Shown here: in pieces, positions 1-9,239 of the stretch
How positions within the stretch are numbered: the stretch's first letter is position 1
Layout: each line of letters opens with the position of its first letter
DNA from: Agarilytica rhodophyticola
GTDB taxonomy: Bacteria > Pseudomonadota > Gammaproteobacteria > Pseudomonadales > Cellvibrionaceae
NCBI RefSeq assembly: GCF_002157225.2
Contig: NZ_CP020038.1
Location: 2,255,001 to 2,319,000 of the forward strand
Length of the DNA stretch: 64,000 bases
Direction of reading: 5' to 3'
Translations under genes and position numbers: made by a program
The notes under the pieces: generated by a model
Seen by the model: only the letters and a program-made list of their open reading frames with translations
Told to the model about the DNA's origin: nothing
The model's database searches: none

Positions 1-2
1 GT

Positions 3-962
3 ACCCAGGCTGGTATTGAAACACGTTTGGTTCCGGCGGCAGATATTCCTTTGCATTTTATTCCAGTTAAGGGTGTTCGAGGCAAAGGCGTTAAAAGTTT
101 ATTGTTGGCTCCATTAAATATTGTTTCATCTGTTGCTGCAGCACTACGTGTGATACGCCAGTTGCAACCGTCGTTGGTCGTCGGTTTAGGCGGTTTTGTT
201 GCAGGCCCCGGTGGTGTGGCTGCTAAATTATTGGGTATTCCTTTAATCATTCACGAGCAAAATGCAGTAGCGGGTACCACCAATCGAATTTTAGCTTGGT
301 TAGCAAAACGTGTGTTAATGGCATTTCCTTGTAATTTAAGCAAGGGGATTTGTATCGGCAACCCTGTACGCCATGTGATCGAAGTGCTCGATCATCCAGA
401 GTTACGATTGAAAAATAGAGATGGCAAGGTAAATGTTCTTATCGTCGGAGGTAGTCGTGGTGCCAAAGCCATCAATGAGATTGTTCCGGCTGCTTTCGGG
501 AAGCTGACGGATAAAACAAAAATTAATATTTGGCACCAAGCGGGCGCCGAAAAAGATGAGGCTGCGAGAGAAGCTTATCGACAAGCCGGTGTCGAAGCTC
601 GTGTTGAAGCATTCATTGATGATATGGCTGAAGCTTTTTCATGGGCAGATGTGGCTGTTTGTCGTTCTGGCGCATTGACGGTGTCTGAATTAGCTGCAGT
701 CGGTTTGGGGGCGTTATTGATTCCTTTTCCCTACGCGATTGATGATCATCAAACTGAAAATGCCAAGTATTTAGCCAATGTAGGGGCTGCAATTATTAAG
801 CAACAACGGGAATTAACCGTGGCCAATTTGGCGGAATTATTTAATAACAATTTCTTTGAAAGGAATAAATTAATTGCAATGGCGTGTAAGGCTCGTTCAG
901 TAGCCAAGCCCAATGCAGCAAAAGTTTTTGCTGATCATTGTGAGGAAGTCGTGTATGGCTGA
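3..962 (+). CDS. murG: MurG, UDP-GlcNAc:lipid I transferase (5' end cut off by window edge)
   Basis: Transfers GlcNAc from UDP-GlcNAc to lipid I to form lipid II on the cytoplasmic face of the inner membrane, the last cytoplasmic step of peptidoglycan precursor synthesis. The frame is open from the first bases; about 40 N-terminal residues, including the first glycine-rich loop, lie outside the window. Visible hallmarks are [11 protein letters not shown], the [11 protein letters not shown] segment, GNPVR, VVGGSRGA, and the C-terminal [10 protein letters not shown] segment of the UDP-GlcNAc site. A TTG at 27 could be mistaken for a start, but MurG similarity continues upstream of it. The stop overlaps the murC start by 8 bases, so the two are probably translationally coupled. 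Confidence 0.96.
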   Translation, partial: TQAGIETRLVPAADIPLHFIPVKGVRGKGVKSLLLAPLNIVSSVAAALRVIRQLQPSLVVGLGGFVAGPGGVAAKLLGIPLIIHEQNAVAGTTNRILAWLAKRVLMAFPCNLSKGICIGNPVRHVIEVLDHPELRLKNRDGKVNVLIVGGSRGAKAINEIVPAAFGKLTDKTKINIWHQAGAEKDEAAREAYRQAGVEARVEAFIDDMAEAFSWADVAVCRSGALTVSELAAVGLGALLIPFPYAIDDHQTENAKYLANVGAAIIKQQRELTVANLAELFNNNFFERNKLIAMACKARSVAKPNAAKVFADHCEEVVYG

Positions 963-2385
963 TACAAATATATACCAAGTCCCAGAAATGAGACGTATTA
1001 AGCGCATCCATTTTATTGGTATTGGCGGTGCCGGTATGTGTGGCATTGCTGAAGTGCTACTAAACCAAGGCTACCAAGTCGTAGGTTCTGATTTAAAAGA
1101 GTCTGAAACGACCCGACGCTTGAGCAATATGGGAGCGAAAATTTTTATTGGCCACCATGCAGATAATGTTTTAGGTGCAGATGTGGTTGTCAATTCAAGT
1201 GCTGTACAAAGTGGTAACCCAGAAATTATTGAAGCACGAGAAAGACGCATTCCTATTGTCCGACGAGCAGAAATGTTAGGAGAGCTCATGCGTTATCGCC
1301 ATGGTATTGCTGTGGCGGGTACACATGGAAAAACCACCACCACAAGTTTGATTGCCTCAGTGCTAGCCGCCGGTAAAAAAGACCCCACCTTTGTTATTGG
1401 AGGCTTACTTAATAGTGCAGGCGCAAATGCTCGCCTAGGAGATAGTCGCTACTTAGTTGCCGAAGCTGACGAAAGCGATGCCTCATTTTTGCATCTGCAA
1501 CCTATGGTAGTGGTAGTTACCAATATTGATGCGGATCATATGGATACCTATGGTGGCGATTTCTCAAATTTAAAACAAGCTTTTATCGAGTTCATCCATA
1601 ATTTGCCTTTTTATGGTATTGCCGTGGTATGTGGTGACGACCCAGTTATTAAAGAGATTATTCCTGAGTTATCCCGCTCTATTATTACCTATGGTTTTGG
1701 CGAGGATAATGATTACCACGCTTATGAGTTAAAACAATCTGGCGCTGGAGTTGCTTTTAAAGTTCGCCGCCCAGGTAAAGAGCAGGATCTGGAACTTGAG
1801 CTGAATATGCCAGGTAAACACAATGTGCTCAATGCTCTTGCTACGGTCGCTGTTGCCACTGATGAAAGTGTTGGTGAAAAAGAAATTCAAAAAGGTTTGT
1901 GTAACTTCTCTGGTGTTGGCCGTCGTTTTCAAATTTATGGTGAATTTGATATTTCTGGTGATGGTGAGTACTCCGTTATGTTGGTGGATGACTATGGACA
2001 TCACCCTACGGAAGTGCAGGCTACTATCGATGCGGTGCGAGGTGGCTGGCCGGATCGGCGCTTAATTATGATTTATCAACCTCATCGCTATAGTCGCACA
2101 CGTGATCTATACGAAGACTTTGTCGAAGTATTGTCTTCGGTCGATCAGCTTATTTTACTTGAGGTTTACTCGGCCGGAGAAGATCCAATACCGGGGGCTG
2201 ATAGTCGTCATTTAAGTCGCAGTATTCGTAATCGTGGTTTGGTTGACCCTATATTTGTTGAAGGTATCGACGGTGTGCCTGCGGTAGTGAAAGACATTGT
2301 TCAGCCTGGGGACATTATAATTACCCAAGGTGCCGGTAATATCGGCGCGCTTGCTAAAGAATTGGCGAAAAGAAACTTACAGTAG
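955..2385 (+). CDS. murC: MurC, UDP-N-acetylmuramate--L-alanine ligase
   Basis: ATP-dependent cytoplasmic ligase adding L-Ala to UDP-MurNAc, the first peptide-stem step. The 476-residue length is normal for the family. An N-terminal Rossmann-type UDP-binding segment ([13 protein letters not shown], about residues 21-33) is followed by the Mur-ligase ATP loop GTHGKTTT (about 122-129) and a C-terminal domain with the DDYGHHPTE motif. I chose ATG 955 because it gives the typical MurC N-terminus and has GAGG upstream; an in-frame ATG at 913 lies inside murG. It overlaps murG by 8 bp and is followed 15 bp later by ddl, as usual in the dcw cluster. Confidence 0.97.
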   Translation: MADTNIYQVPEMRRIKRIHFIGIGGAGMCGIAEVLLNQGYQVVGSDLKESETTRRLSNMGAKIFIGHHADNVLGADVVVNSSAVQSGNPEIIEARERRIPIVRRAEMLGELMRYRHGIAVAGTHGKTTTTSLIASVLAAGKKDPTFVIGGLLNSAGANARLGDSRYLVAEADESDASFLHLQPMVVVVTNIDADHMDTYGGDFSNLKQAFIEFIHNLPFYGIAVVCGDDPVIKEIIPELSRSIITYGFGEDNDYHAYELKQSGAGVAFKVRRPGKEQDLELELNMPGKHNVLNALATVAVATDESVGEKEIQKGLCNFSGVGRRFQIYGEFDISGDGEYSVMLVDDYGHHPTEVQATIDAVRGGWPDRRLIMIYQPHRYSRTRDLYEDFVEVLSSVDQLILLEVYSAGEDPIPGADSRHLSRSIRNRGLVDPIFVEGIDGVPAVVKDIVQPGDIIITQGAGNIGALAKELAKRNLQ

Positions 2386-2400
2386 TATTGGTATTAACAG

Positions 2401-3348
2401 ATGAGTTATCAAAAACAGTTTCAAGGAGATACAAAAAAGCTTGGTCGCGTTGCTGTCCTCTACGGTGGCTTTTCGGCAGAGCGCGAAATTTCGCTGTTAA
2501 GTGGCGAAACTGTTTTATGTGGCTTATTGGATGCCGGCGTTGACGCTATTGGCGTGGACGTATCGAAAAATATGGTCAGTGAGTTGATTGCCATTAAATG
2601 CGATAGAGTGTTTATTGCTCTACACGGTATTGGTGGTGAGGACGGAAAAGCACAAGCACTGCTTGAGCTTTTGGATATTCCCTACACCGGCAGCGGTGTT
2701 GCTGCTTCGGCGGTAGCCCTTGATAAATTGAAAACTAAACATATATGGCAAGGCGTAGGTTTACCTACACCAAAATATGCCGTGTTAAGTGAATCAAGTG
2801 ACTGGTCTTCAGTACTGGATAATCTTGGCGGTGAAGTTTTTGTAAAACCTGCTAATGAAGGTTCCAGTTTAGGAATATGTTGTGCTTGTACAGCCGATGA
2901 ATTGAAAGAAGCCTATTTAAATGCGCTTCCCTTCGATAAAAACGTTATAGCTGAGACAAAAATCACAGGCAGAGAATTTTCTGTGAGTATATTAAACGGT
3001 GTTGCATTACCGGCTATAGAATTAAAAACCAATAATGTATTTTACGATTACGATGCCAAATACTTCTCTGACGAAACTCAGTACATATTTCCAGAGGATT
3101 TAACTCGGCGAGAACAAGAGGATTTATCAGCACTAGCAATACAAGCTTTTTGCGCTCTGGACTGTCAAGCCTGGGGGCGAGTAGATTTTATGCAAGATCA
3201 AGAAGGCAAATTTTATCTGTTGGAAGTAAATACCATACCGGGCATGACTAGTCACAGTATTTATCCTATGTCGGCTAAAAAAATAGGCTTGGAGCTTGGT
3301 GAGCTTTTATTAGAAATACTTGCAACTACAACAGACGCTAGTGCTTAA
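2401..3348 (+). CDS. ddlB: D-alanine--D-alanine ligase
   Basis: ATP-grasp ligase making D-Ala-D-Ala, the terminal dipeptide of the peptidoglycan stem. The 315-residue length is typical for DdlB. Visible are the N-terminal VLYGGFSAEREISLLSG signature, ALHGIGGEDGKAQ, the ATP-grasp segment FVKPANEGSSLG, and the C-terminal metal and substrate residues in RVDFMQ and LLEVNTIPGMTSHS. Its place between murC and ftsQ is the dcw-cluster position that distinguishes ddlB from a stand-alone ddlA. Confidence 0.96.
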   Translation: MSYQKQFQGDTKKLGRVAVLYGGFSAEREISLLSGETVLCGLLDAGVDAIGVDVSKNMVSELIAIKCDRVFIALHGIGGEDGKAQALLELLDIPYTGSGVAASAVALDKLKTKHIWQGVGLPTPKYAVLSESSDWSSVLDNLGGEVFVKPANEGSSLGICCACTADELKEAYLNALPFDKNVIAETKITGREFSVSILNGVALPAIELKTNNVFYDYDAKYFSDETQYIFPEDLTRREQEDLSALAIQAFCALDCQAWGRVDFMQDQEGKFYLLEVNTIPGMTSHSIYPMSAKKIGLELGELLLEILATTTDASA

Positions 3349-3366
3349 ATTGATTGTTTAAATACT

Positions 3367-4212
3367 ATGAAAAAGACGCGTAAATACGATAAACAGCAAG
3401 GAAAAAAGGCCGATGGAGCTCGTGCTAGCGCTCGCGGAGCCACTAGACAGCCAAATAAAGAGGAAAAGCCGCCTTTTAAATGGGGACGTTTTGTTGTTTT
3501 GGCAGCTTTTTTGGCCAGTGTCGCTTACGGCGGTAGCCAAGTGCATTGGCAAAGCATTTATCAAAAGGCGTCAGCGGCGGCTAATCGCCCATTAGCAAAT
3601 GTAAAAATTGAGAGTGACTTTAAGTTTGTATCGCAACAACAGTTACAAGATATTATATCCTCAAGACTCAATGGGAGTTTCGTGGATTTGGATTTGGGCG
3701 ATGTCAAACTAACAATTGAAAAAAATCCATGGATTGAAGAAGTATCAATCGAGCGAATTTGGCCAGATAGTATTAAACTTAAAATTAAGGAGCATCGTCC
3801 TATCGCTCGTTGGAATGACAATGGTTATATCAGCCATGATGGAAAATTAGTTATTGTTGAGTCCAATGAAAATTTAATGCACTTGCCTTTGTTATCAGGT
3901 GCATTGGCACAAAGTCATGAGTTAACTAAAAATTATTTAGTATTCACGGAAATTTTGGAAAATAGTCAACTAAAAGTAACGGGGATTAGTGTCGATAACA
4001 AAGGTTCGTGGAAAATCAAGATCGATGAAACTTTTAGTTTAGTTTTGGGTAGACAACGCATTTATGAGAGGTTAGAAAATTTTCAATACGTGTATGAACA
4101 ACATCTTAAAGAACAAAAAACAAACATCTTGCGTATTGACATGCGTTATCAGCAAGGCTTGGCAGTGAAATGGAAAGAGTCGGCCTTGGTTGCCGCAAGT
4201 GCAGCACAATAA
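3367..4212 (+). CDS. ftsQ: FtsQ, divisome membrane protein
   Basis: Bitopic inner-membrane protein that links early and late divisome parts through FtsB/FtsL. The 281 residues start with a lysine/arginine-rich cytoplasmic tail (about 1-37), then one membrane segment (about 38-56, FVVLAAFLASVAYGG). A periplasmic POTRA domain follows (about 70-140, with the characteristic NPWIEEVSIERIWPDSIKLKIKEHRPIARW stretch read here in parts), then the FtsQ domain. It sits between ddlB and ftsA in a continuous same-strand run, with 18 and 24 bp gaps. Identity rests on domain order and synteny, as FtsQ sequence is poorly conserved. Confidence 0.94.
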   Translation: MKKTRKYDKQQGKKADGARASARGATRQPNKEEKPPFKWGRFVVLAAFLASVAYGGSQVHWQSIYQKASAAANRPLANVKIESDFKFVSQQQLQDIISSRLNGSFVDLDLGDVKLTIEKNPWIEEVSIERIWPDSIKLKIKEHRPIARWNDNGYISHDGKLVIVESNENLMHLPLLSGALAQSHELTKNYLVFTEILENSQLKVTGISVDNKGSWKIKIDETFSLVLGRQRIYERLENFQYVYEQHLKEQKTNILRIDMRYQQGLAVKWKESALVAASAAQ

Positions 4213-4236
4213 TTATGAAATTTTTAGGGTGAGACG

Positions 4237-5469
4237 ATGGCGAATTCAAGCGGAGGAAGAATGATTGTAGGTTTGGACATAGGAACGTCCAAGGTTGTGG
4301 CTATCGTCGGAGAAATCTCTCCAACAAACGAGTTGTCGATAGTTGGCATTGGCTCGCATAAATCTGTGGGTCTTAAAAAAGGTGTCGTGGTGAATATTGA
4401 GTCGACTGTACAGTCGATTCAGCGTGCAGTAGAAGAAGCGGAATTAATGGCGGGGTGTCAAATTCACTCAGTATTTGTAGGGATTGCCGGCAGCCATATT
4501 CGCAGTCTTAATTCACATGGCATTGTGGCGATTAAAGATCGCGAAGTGTATCCGCAAGATCTTGATCGTGTTATCGATGCTGCACAAGCAGTAGCGATTC
4601 CAGCAGATCAAAAAATCCTGCATATTTTACCGCAGGAATATTTGATCGATGACCAAGAAGGGGTGAAAGAGCCGCTTGGTATGTCAGGTGTTAGGCTAGA
4701 AGCAAAAGTTCATTTAGTGACTTGTGCCGTCAATGCTTCACAAAATATTGAAAAATGTATTCGCCGTTGTGGCCTTGAAGTAGAAGACATTATTTTAGAA
4801 CAACTCGCTTCGAGTTATTCGGTGTTAACAGATGATGAAAAAGAATTAGGCGTTTGTTTAGTTGATATTGGCGGTGGCACGACAGATATTGCTATTTTTA
4901 CAGAGGGTGCTATCCGTCATACCGGTGTTATTCCAATTGCTGGAGATCAGGTAACCAACGATATAGCTATGGCCTTGCGCACGCCAACGCAACATGCTGA
5001 AGAAATAAAAATACGTTATGCCTGTGCTTTGGCGAAACTTACAGGTATAGAAGAAACCATTAAAGTGCCAAGCGTTGGAGACCGGCCGGCGAGAGATTTA
5101 TCCAGACAAGCTTTAGCAGAAGTGGTGGAGCCTCGCTACGATGAGTTGTTCACCCTGGTGCAAGCGGAATTAAGGCGTAGCGGTTATGAAGATTTAATTG
5201 CTGCAGGTATTGTTTTGACCGGTGGCACATCCAAAATGGAAGGTGTTATTGATCTGGCCGAAGAAATTTTTCACATGCCTGTGCGTTTAGGCGCGCCGCA
5301 AGATATACAAGGTTTAAAAGATATAGTTAACAATCCGATTTATTCTACAGGAGTTGGCCTATTGGTATACGGTAAAGACAAAGAAAAAGGTGTGCAGGGA
5401 TCTTTTGTAAGCGAAGAGAGTGAAAGCACAATGAGCAAAATTAAATCGTGGTTTAGAAAAAATTTTTAA
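4237..5469 (+). CDS. ftsA: FtsA, actin-like Z-ring membrane tether
   Basis: Cytoplasmic actin-family ATPase that anchors FtsZ filaments to the membrane. The 410 residues show the phosphate-1 loop GLDIGTSKVVAIVGE near the N-terminus, phosphate-2 VDIGGGTTDIAIF (about 209-221) and the adenosine motif VLTGGTSKMEG (about 327-337). An amphipathic C-terminal helix (MSKIKSWFRKNF) is the expected membrane-targeting sequence. The gene is directly upstream of ftsZ, 43 bp apart. Length and motifs are those of the family and nothing is missing. Confidence 0.97.
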   Translation: MANSSGGRMIVGLDIGTSKVVAIVGEISPTNELSIVGIGSHKSVGLKKGVVVNIESTVQSIQRAVEEAELMAGCQIHSVFVGIAGSHIRSLNSHGIVAIKDREVYPQDLDRVIDAAQAVAIPADQKILHILPQEYLIDDQEGVKEPLGMSGVRLEAKVHLVTCAVNASQNIEKCIRRCGLEVEDIILEQLASSYSVLTDDEKELGVCLVDIGGGTTDIAIFTEGAIRHTGVIPIAGDQVTNDIAMALRTPTQHAEEIKIRYACALAKLTGIEETIKVPSVGDRPARDLSRQALAEVVEPRYDELFTLVQAELRRSGYEDLIAAGIVLTGGTSKMEGVIDLAEEIFHMPVRLGAPQDIQGLKDIVNNPIYSTGVGLLVYGKDKEKGVQGSFVSEESESTMSKIKSWFRKNF

Positions 5470-5512
5470 ATTTTTTCAAAAAAGAATTTAAGGGGAAAGA
5501 AGAGGAACGCAT

Positions 5513-6670
5513 ATGTTTGAATTAGTTGATAATATCCCACAAAATGCAGTGATAAAAGTCGTCGGGATTGGCGGCGGCGGCGGCAACGCTGTTAAGCACA
5601 TGATTTCAAACTCGATAGAAGGTGTTGAGTTTATTTGTGCAAATACGGACTCTCAAGCACTGAAAGATATCAATGCCGATACGGTGTTACAGCTTGGTAG
5701 TGGTATCACTAAAGGTCTTGGTGCGGGAGCCAATCCCGAGATTGGACGTCAAGCGGCGATGGAAGATAAAGAGCGCATTGCCGAAGTGCTTGATGGTTCG
5801 GATATGGTATTCATTACCGCTGGTATGGGTGGTGGTACTGGTACCGGTGGTGCTCCGGTTGTGGCTGAAGTGGCTCGCGAGCTGGGGATTTTAACCGTTG
5901 CCGTAGTGACTAAGCCTTTTCCTTTTGAAGGTAAAAAGAGAATGGCGCTTGCAGAAGAAGGTATTAAGCAATTGCAAGATCGCGTCGACTCATTAATTAC
6001 CATACCTAATGAAAAGTTACTTGCTGTGCTCGGTAAAACCACCAGCTTGCTTGATGCATTTAAGTCAGCAAATGACGTATTACTGGGAGCAGTGCAAGGT
6101 ATTGCGGATCTTATTATCCGTCCCGGTATGATCAATGTTGACTTTGCCGATGTTCGCACCGTGATGTCAGAAATGGGCATGGCAATGATGGGCAGCGGTC
6201 ATGCTACCGGTGAGCAACGTGCGAGAGAAGCTGCTGAATCTGCAATTCGAAGCCCACTATTAGAAGATGTTAATCTGCAGGGGGCTCGTGGTATTCTTGT
6301 TAATATCACCGCAGGTATGGATCTATCTTTAGGCGAGTTTTCCGAGGTGGGTGATACCATTGAAGAATTTGCTTCCAGTGATGCGACTGTTGTTGTTGGT
6401 ACCGTGATTGAGCCTGAGATGACAGACGAGATTCGCGTAACTGTTGTTGCCACAGGTTTAGGCGGGCCGATTGCTAAAGAAAAGCTTGAAACTAAAGTGG
6501 TTGTGGATAATACCCGTGGTGCCGATGGTCAGCCAAATTATGCCGCTCTCGATCGTCCACCTGCTTTACGCGCGAAAAAAGCGGCGACAGCTCAAAACAA
6601 GCAAACGCCACCTGCAGATGATATGGAATATTTAGATATCCCTGCTTTTTTGCGTAAGCAAGCCGATTAA
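5513..6670 (+). CDS. ftsZ: FtsZ, tubulin-like division GTPase
   Basis: Polymerises into the cytokinetic Z-ring. The 385 residues contain the tubulin signature GGGTGTG (residues 106-112), the N-terminal [10 protein letters not shown] nucleotide loop, and a catalytic loop region around [12 protein letters not shown] variable linker leads to the conserved C-terminal peptide, here [11 protein letters not shown], the FtsA/ZipA/MinC contact site. GGGGAAAGAAG upstream of the ATG makes a strong ribosome-binding site. It is the last gene of the dcw run; the following 365 bp separate it from lpxC and hold a branched inverted-repeat structure and an lpxC promoter. Confidence 0.98.
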   Translation: MFELVDNIPQNAVIKVVGIGGGGGNAVKHMISNSIEGVEFICANTDSQALKDINADTVLQLGSGITKGLGAGANPEIGRQAAMEDKERIAEVLDGSDMVFITAGMGGGTGTGGAPVVAEVARELGILTVAVVTKPFPFEGKKRMALAEEGIKQLQDRVDSLITIPNEKLLAVLGKTTSLLDAFKSANDVLLGAVQGIADLIIRPGMINVDFADVRTVMSEMGMAMMGSGHATGEQRAREAAESAIRSPLLEDVNLQGARGILVNITAGMDLSLGEFSEVGDTIEEFASSDATVVVGTVIEPEMTDEIRVTVVATGLGGPIAKEKLETKVVVDNTRGADGQPNYAALDRPPALRAKKAATAQNKQTPPADDMEYLDIPAFLRKQAD

Positions 6671-6725
6671 GTTTTTGATGCATTCTTCTTAAGTTCTAAG
6701 GAAAAGATTTAGGGAGCATGTTTTA

Positions 6726-6808
6726 GAGAGCAACTCGATGCTGGATTATTGTTATCCAGCACGGAATTCCCCGTTCCGTATTGCGTTTCGTGTTACTTAG
6801 TTGCTCTC
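6726..6808. repeat. Branched inverted-repeat structure between ftsZ and lpxC
   Basis: A 10-bp perfect inverted repeat (6726-6735 GAGAGCAACT with 6799-6808) encloses two smaller perfect hairpins: 6739-6746 TGCTGGAT with 6754-6761 (7-base loop), and 6761-6766 ACGGAA with 6774-6779 (7-base loop). Together they would fold as a three-way junction. No U-run follows the outer stem, so it does not look like a simple terminator. It could be a structured 3' UTR of ftsZ, a small RNA, or a mobile REP/MITE-type element. The pairings are seen directly; the function is unknown. Confidence 0.6.
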
Positions 6809-6965
6809 GAACTTTAGGTATGTTGGCGTGTCGAATATCTAGTTTTCATAAGGACGAGCCTACACAAGGAAAGGGTTAACTATAGGCGTAGATAGATTGA
6901 TACGTGAAAATTAAGCATAGGTTGGACTATTACTTTTTATTGCTGTTTAATACGTAGCCAAATAT

Positions 6966-6994
6966 TTGGACATAGTATCAGCTTCTGGTAAGAT
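6966..6994 (+). promoter_or_regulatory. Sigma70-type promoter of lpxC
   Basis: TTGGAC (6966-6971) and TAAGAT (6989-6994) are separated by exactly 17 bases and lie 41 bp before the lpxC ATG. This would give lpxC its own transcription start outside the division cluster. The assignment is from consensus match only. Confidence 0.6.
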
Positions 6995-7035
6995 GCGCGG
7001 CCTTTTCGACAGTCGTTTTAATAGAGACCCTTCGT

Positions 7036-7950
7036 ATGATCAAACAAAGAACCCTTAAAAATGAGATCCGAGCCACAGGTGTTGGTTTGCATACGGGGCA
7101 AAAGATTCATTTAACACTAAGGCCTGCGCCAATCGATTATGGCATTGTCTTTAGACGGGTTGACCTTGATCCCGCAGTTGATATTAAAGCTGCCGCTGAA
7201 AATGTTGGCGATACCACGCTGTCCACTACACTTATGAACGGTGAGGTTCGAGTATCCACCGTCGAACATTTAATGTCAGCGATGGCAGGTCTCGGTATCG
7301 ATAATGCCATAGTTGAAGTTAGCGCCGATGAAGTACCCATTATGGATGGCAGTGCAGGGCCTTTTGTATTTTTGATTCAGTCAGCAGGCATACAAGAGCA
7401 AAACGCTGCTAAGAAATTCATCCGCATTAAAAAGAAACTAACGATCAAAGATGGTGATAAAGAGACAACTTTTCTGCCCTTTGATGGTTTTAAGGTTAAT
7501 TTTAGTATAGATTTTGATCATCCAGTATTTAAAGACAGGAAATTAGACGCCAATGTCGACTTTTCAAGCACTTCTTTTGTTAAGGAAGTGTCCAGAGCAC
7601 GCACTTTTGGTTTTATGCATGAAGTGGAATACCTGCGCTCCAAAGGTCTTGCTAAGGGTGGCAGTGTTGATAATGCCATCATTGTTGATAAATATCGGAT
7701 ATTGAATGAAGACGGTTTACGTTACGAAGATGAATTTGTTAAACATAAAATACTAGATGCAATCGGTGATCTATATTTACTTGGCACCAGTTTAATTGGT
7801 GAATATCGCGCACATAAATCTGGTCACGCACTCAACAACAAATCTCTGCTTGAGTTAATCAAGCGCACCGATACCTGGGATTTGGTCACTTTTGAAGAAG
7901 ATAACGAATCTCCAATCTCTTATATAAAACCACTTGCGGCGGCGGTTTAG
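7036..7950 (+). CDS. lpxC: LpxC, UDP-3-O-acyl-GlcNAc deacetylase
   Basis: Zinc deacetylase performing the committed step of lipid A synthesis in the cytoplasm. The 304-residue length matches the family. The zinc ligands are visible as H78 in STVEHLMSA and H237/D241 in HKILDAIGD, the same numbering as in E. coli. The general-base region [11 protein letters not shown] and the [19 protein letters not shown] loop are present. In enterics LpxC is degraded by FtsH through its C-terminus; this protein ends in PLAAAV, a nonpolar tail compatible with such control, though that is inference. Confidence 0.97.
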   Translation: MIKQRTLKNEIRATGVGLHTGQKIHLTLRPAPIDYGIVFRRVDLDPAVDIKAAAENVGDTTLSTTLMNGEVRVSTVEHLMSAMAGLGIDNAIVEVSADEVPIMDGSAGPFVFLIQSAGIQEQNAAKKFIRIKKKLTIKDGDKETTFLPFDGFKVNFSIDFDHPVFKDRKLDANVDFSSTSFVKEVSRARTFGFMHEVEYLRSKGLAKGGSVDNAIIVDKYRILNEDGLRYEDEFVKHKILDAIGDLYLLGTSLIGEYRAHKSGHALNNKSLLELIKRTDTWDLVTFEEDNESPISYIKPLAAAV

Positions 7951-7962
7951 GCCTATATTTAT

Positions 7963-7984
7963 AGTGGTTTTAGGCCAAATCACT
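7963..7984. repeat. Small hairpin after lpxC
   Basis: AGTGGTTT (7963-7970) pairs with AAATCACT (7977-7984) with one G-U pair around the 6-base loop TAGGCC. There is no U-run, so calling it a terminator would be weak. Confidence 0.3.
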
Positions 7985-8121
7985 ACTTGGCTGTAAAAAT
8001 CATCAACTGTCAATATTGGTATTTAATAAAAATTTGTGCCATGATTCACATCCTTTAACGAGAGTGGGTGACGGAAATGGGGACTTGTTCGTTGCCAAAA
8101 GAATAAATTTTATGCGTCTTT

Positions 8122-8147
8122 AGTACAAATTGGGATGCTTTTGTACT
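8122..8147. repeat. Inverted repeat upstream of the M23 gene
   Basis: AGTACAAA (8122-8129) and TTTGTACT (8140-8147) form a perfect 8-bp inverted repeat with a 10-base spacer, 78 bp before the M23 peptidase start. It could be an operator or part of the 5' leader; nothing further can be said from sequence. Confidence 0.4.
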
Positions 8148-8224
8148 TATTTGGGTGTACTTGTTTAAGTGTGTTATATACTTAGAATTACTCGGAAAGA
8201 CCAAATTTATCGATTTTTTGCCAG

Positions 8225-9151
8225 ATGAAGATCATTGTTATAAGCAAGCGTCATAACAGCACCCGCAGTTTTAATGTTGGCGGGTGGACCCGTGCCTTTT
8301 TATCAATCTGTCTTCTCGGAATACCTATCGGCTCCTACCTGGGCTACCACAAGCTACTTAAAAACGACAAAAACATAGATTCCAGCATTACTCAAGCTTG
8401 GGTAAGTGCGCTCGACAAGCAAGAACAAGAAGTCAAAGATGTAAAACAAGAAGCTGAACGTAAGTTGGCCGCGCTGACATTAAGAGTCGCTGAATTGCAG
8501 GCTAGAGTTGTACGACTAGACGCTTTGGGCGAACGATTGACCACAATGGCCAAGTTAGACAAAGGCGAATTTGACTTTAGCCGCGTGCCCGCACTTGGTG
8601 GTCCCGAACTTGCCCTTGATGATGAATCCCTGGCGAGCCAGAATGATCTGCAATTATTGCTTGGTCAGCTGGGCGCAAAAATTGAAGATCGACAACAGCA
8701 ACTCGATGTACTTGAGGCTCTGTTGGCGAAACGTAAGTTGCAGAGCGATGTTTTCCTCGCTGGTCGACCGATCAAGTCTGGCTGGATGTCTTCCAAATTT
8801 GGTCGTAGGACTGATCCATTTACTGGGCGTATTGCTTGGCATGCCGGAGTGGATTTTGCCGGTAAGCAAGGCTCTGATATTGTATCTGTTGCAGCGGGTG
8901 TCGTGACCTGGTCGGGTGAACGTTATGGTTATGGCCAGATGGTAGAAGTGAATCACGGCAACGGTTTCACTACACGTTATGCCCATTGTAAAGAAAACTT
9001 AGTAAAAGTTGGCGATATTATTAAAAAAGGCCAAGTAATTGCCCTTATGGGGTCAAGTGGTCGCTCAACTGGTCCTCACGTCCACTTCGAAGTCTATAAA
9101 CATGGCCGAGCTGTCGATCCGTCCACATATATTCATCGCGCAAGTCGCTGA
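8225..9151 (+). CDS. M23 (LytM-type) metallopeptidase, membrane-anchored
   Basis: Predicted periplasmic peptidoglycan endopeptidase. The 308 residues have one N-terminal membrane anchor (about 22-41) and a coiled-coil region (about 60-105 and again 135-170). The C-terminal LytM domain carries the zinc and catalytic residues H206-x3-D210, H254 and the H285-x-H287 pair, so it should be active rather than a degenerate EnvC/NlpD-type activator. It is encoded between lpxC and secA, where Pseudomonas also has an M23 gene and enterics have secM. The gene starts at an ATG 274 bp after lpxC and probably has its own promoter. Confidence 0.9.
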   Translation: MKIIVISKRHNSTRSFNVGGWTRAFLSICLLGIPIGSYLGYHKLLKNDKNIDSSITQAWVSALDKQEQEVKDVKQEAERKLAALTLRVAELQARVVRLDALGERLTTMAKLDKGEFDFSRVPALGGPELALDDESLASQNDLQLLLGQLGAKIEDRQQQLDVLEALLAKRKLQSDVFLAGRPIKSGWMSSKFGRRTDPFTGRIAWHAGVDFAGKQGSDIVSVAAGVVTWSGERYGYGQMVEVNHGNGFTTRYAHCKENLVKVGDIIKKGQVIALMGSSGRSTGPHVHFEVYKHGRAVDPSTYIHRASR

Positions 9152-9239
9152 ATCCTCCTATATAATTCCCACCCCCTCGAAAAACAATATTTAGTAACCA
9201 TATAGTGGTAATACTCAAACCACGTTATTTGGACGTCAT

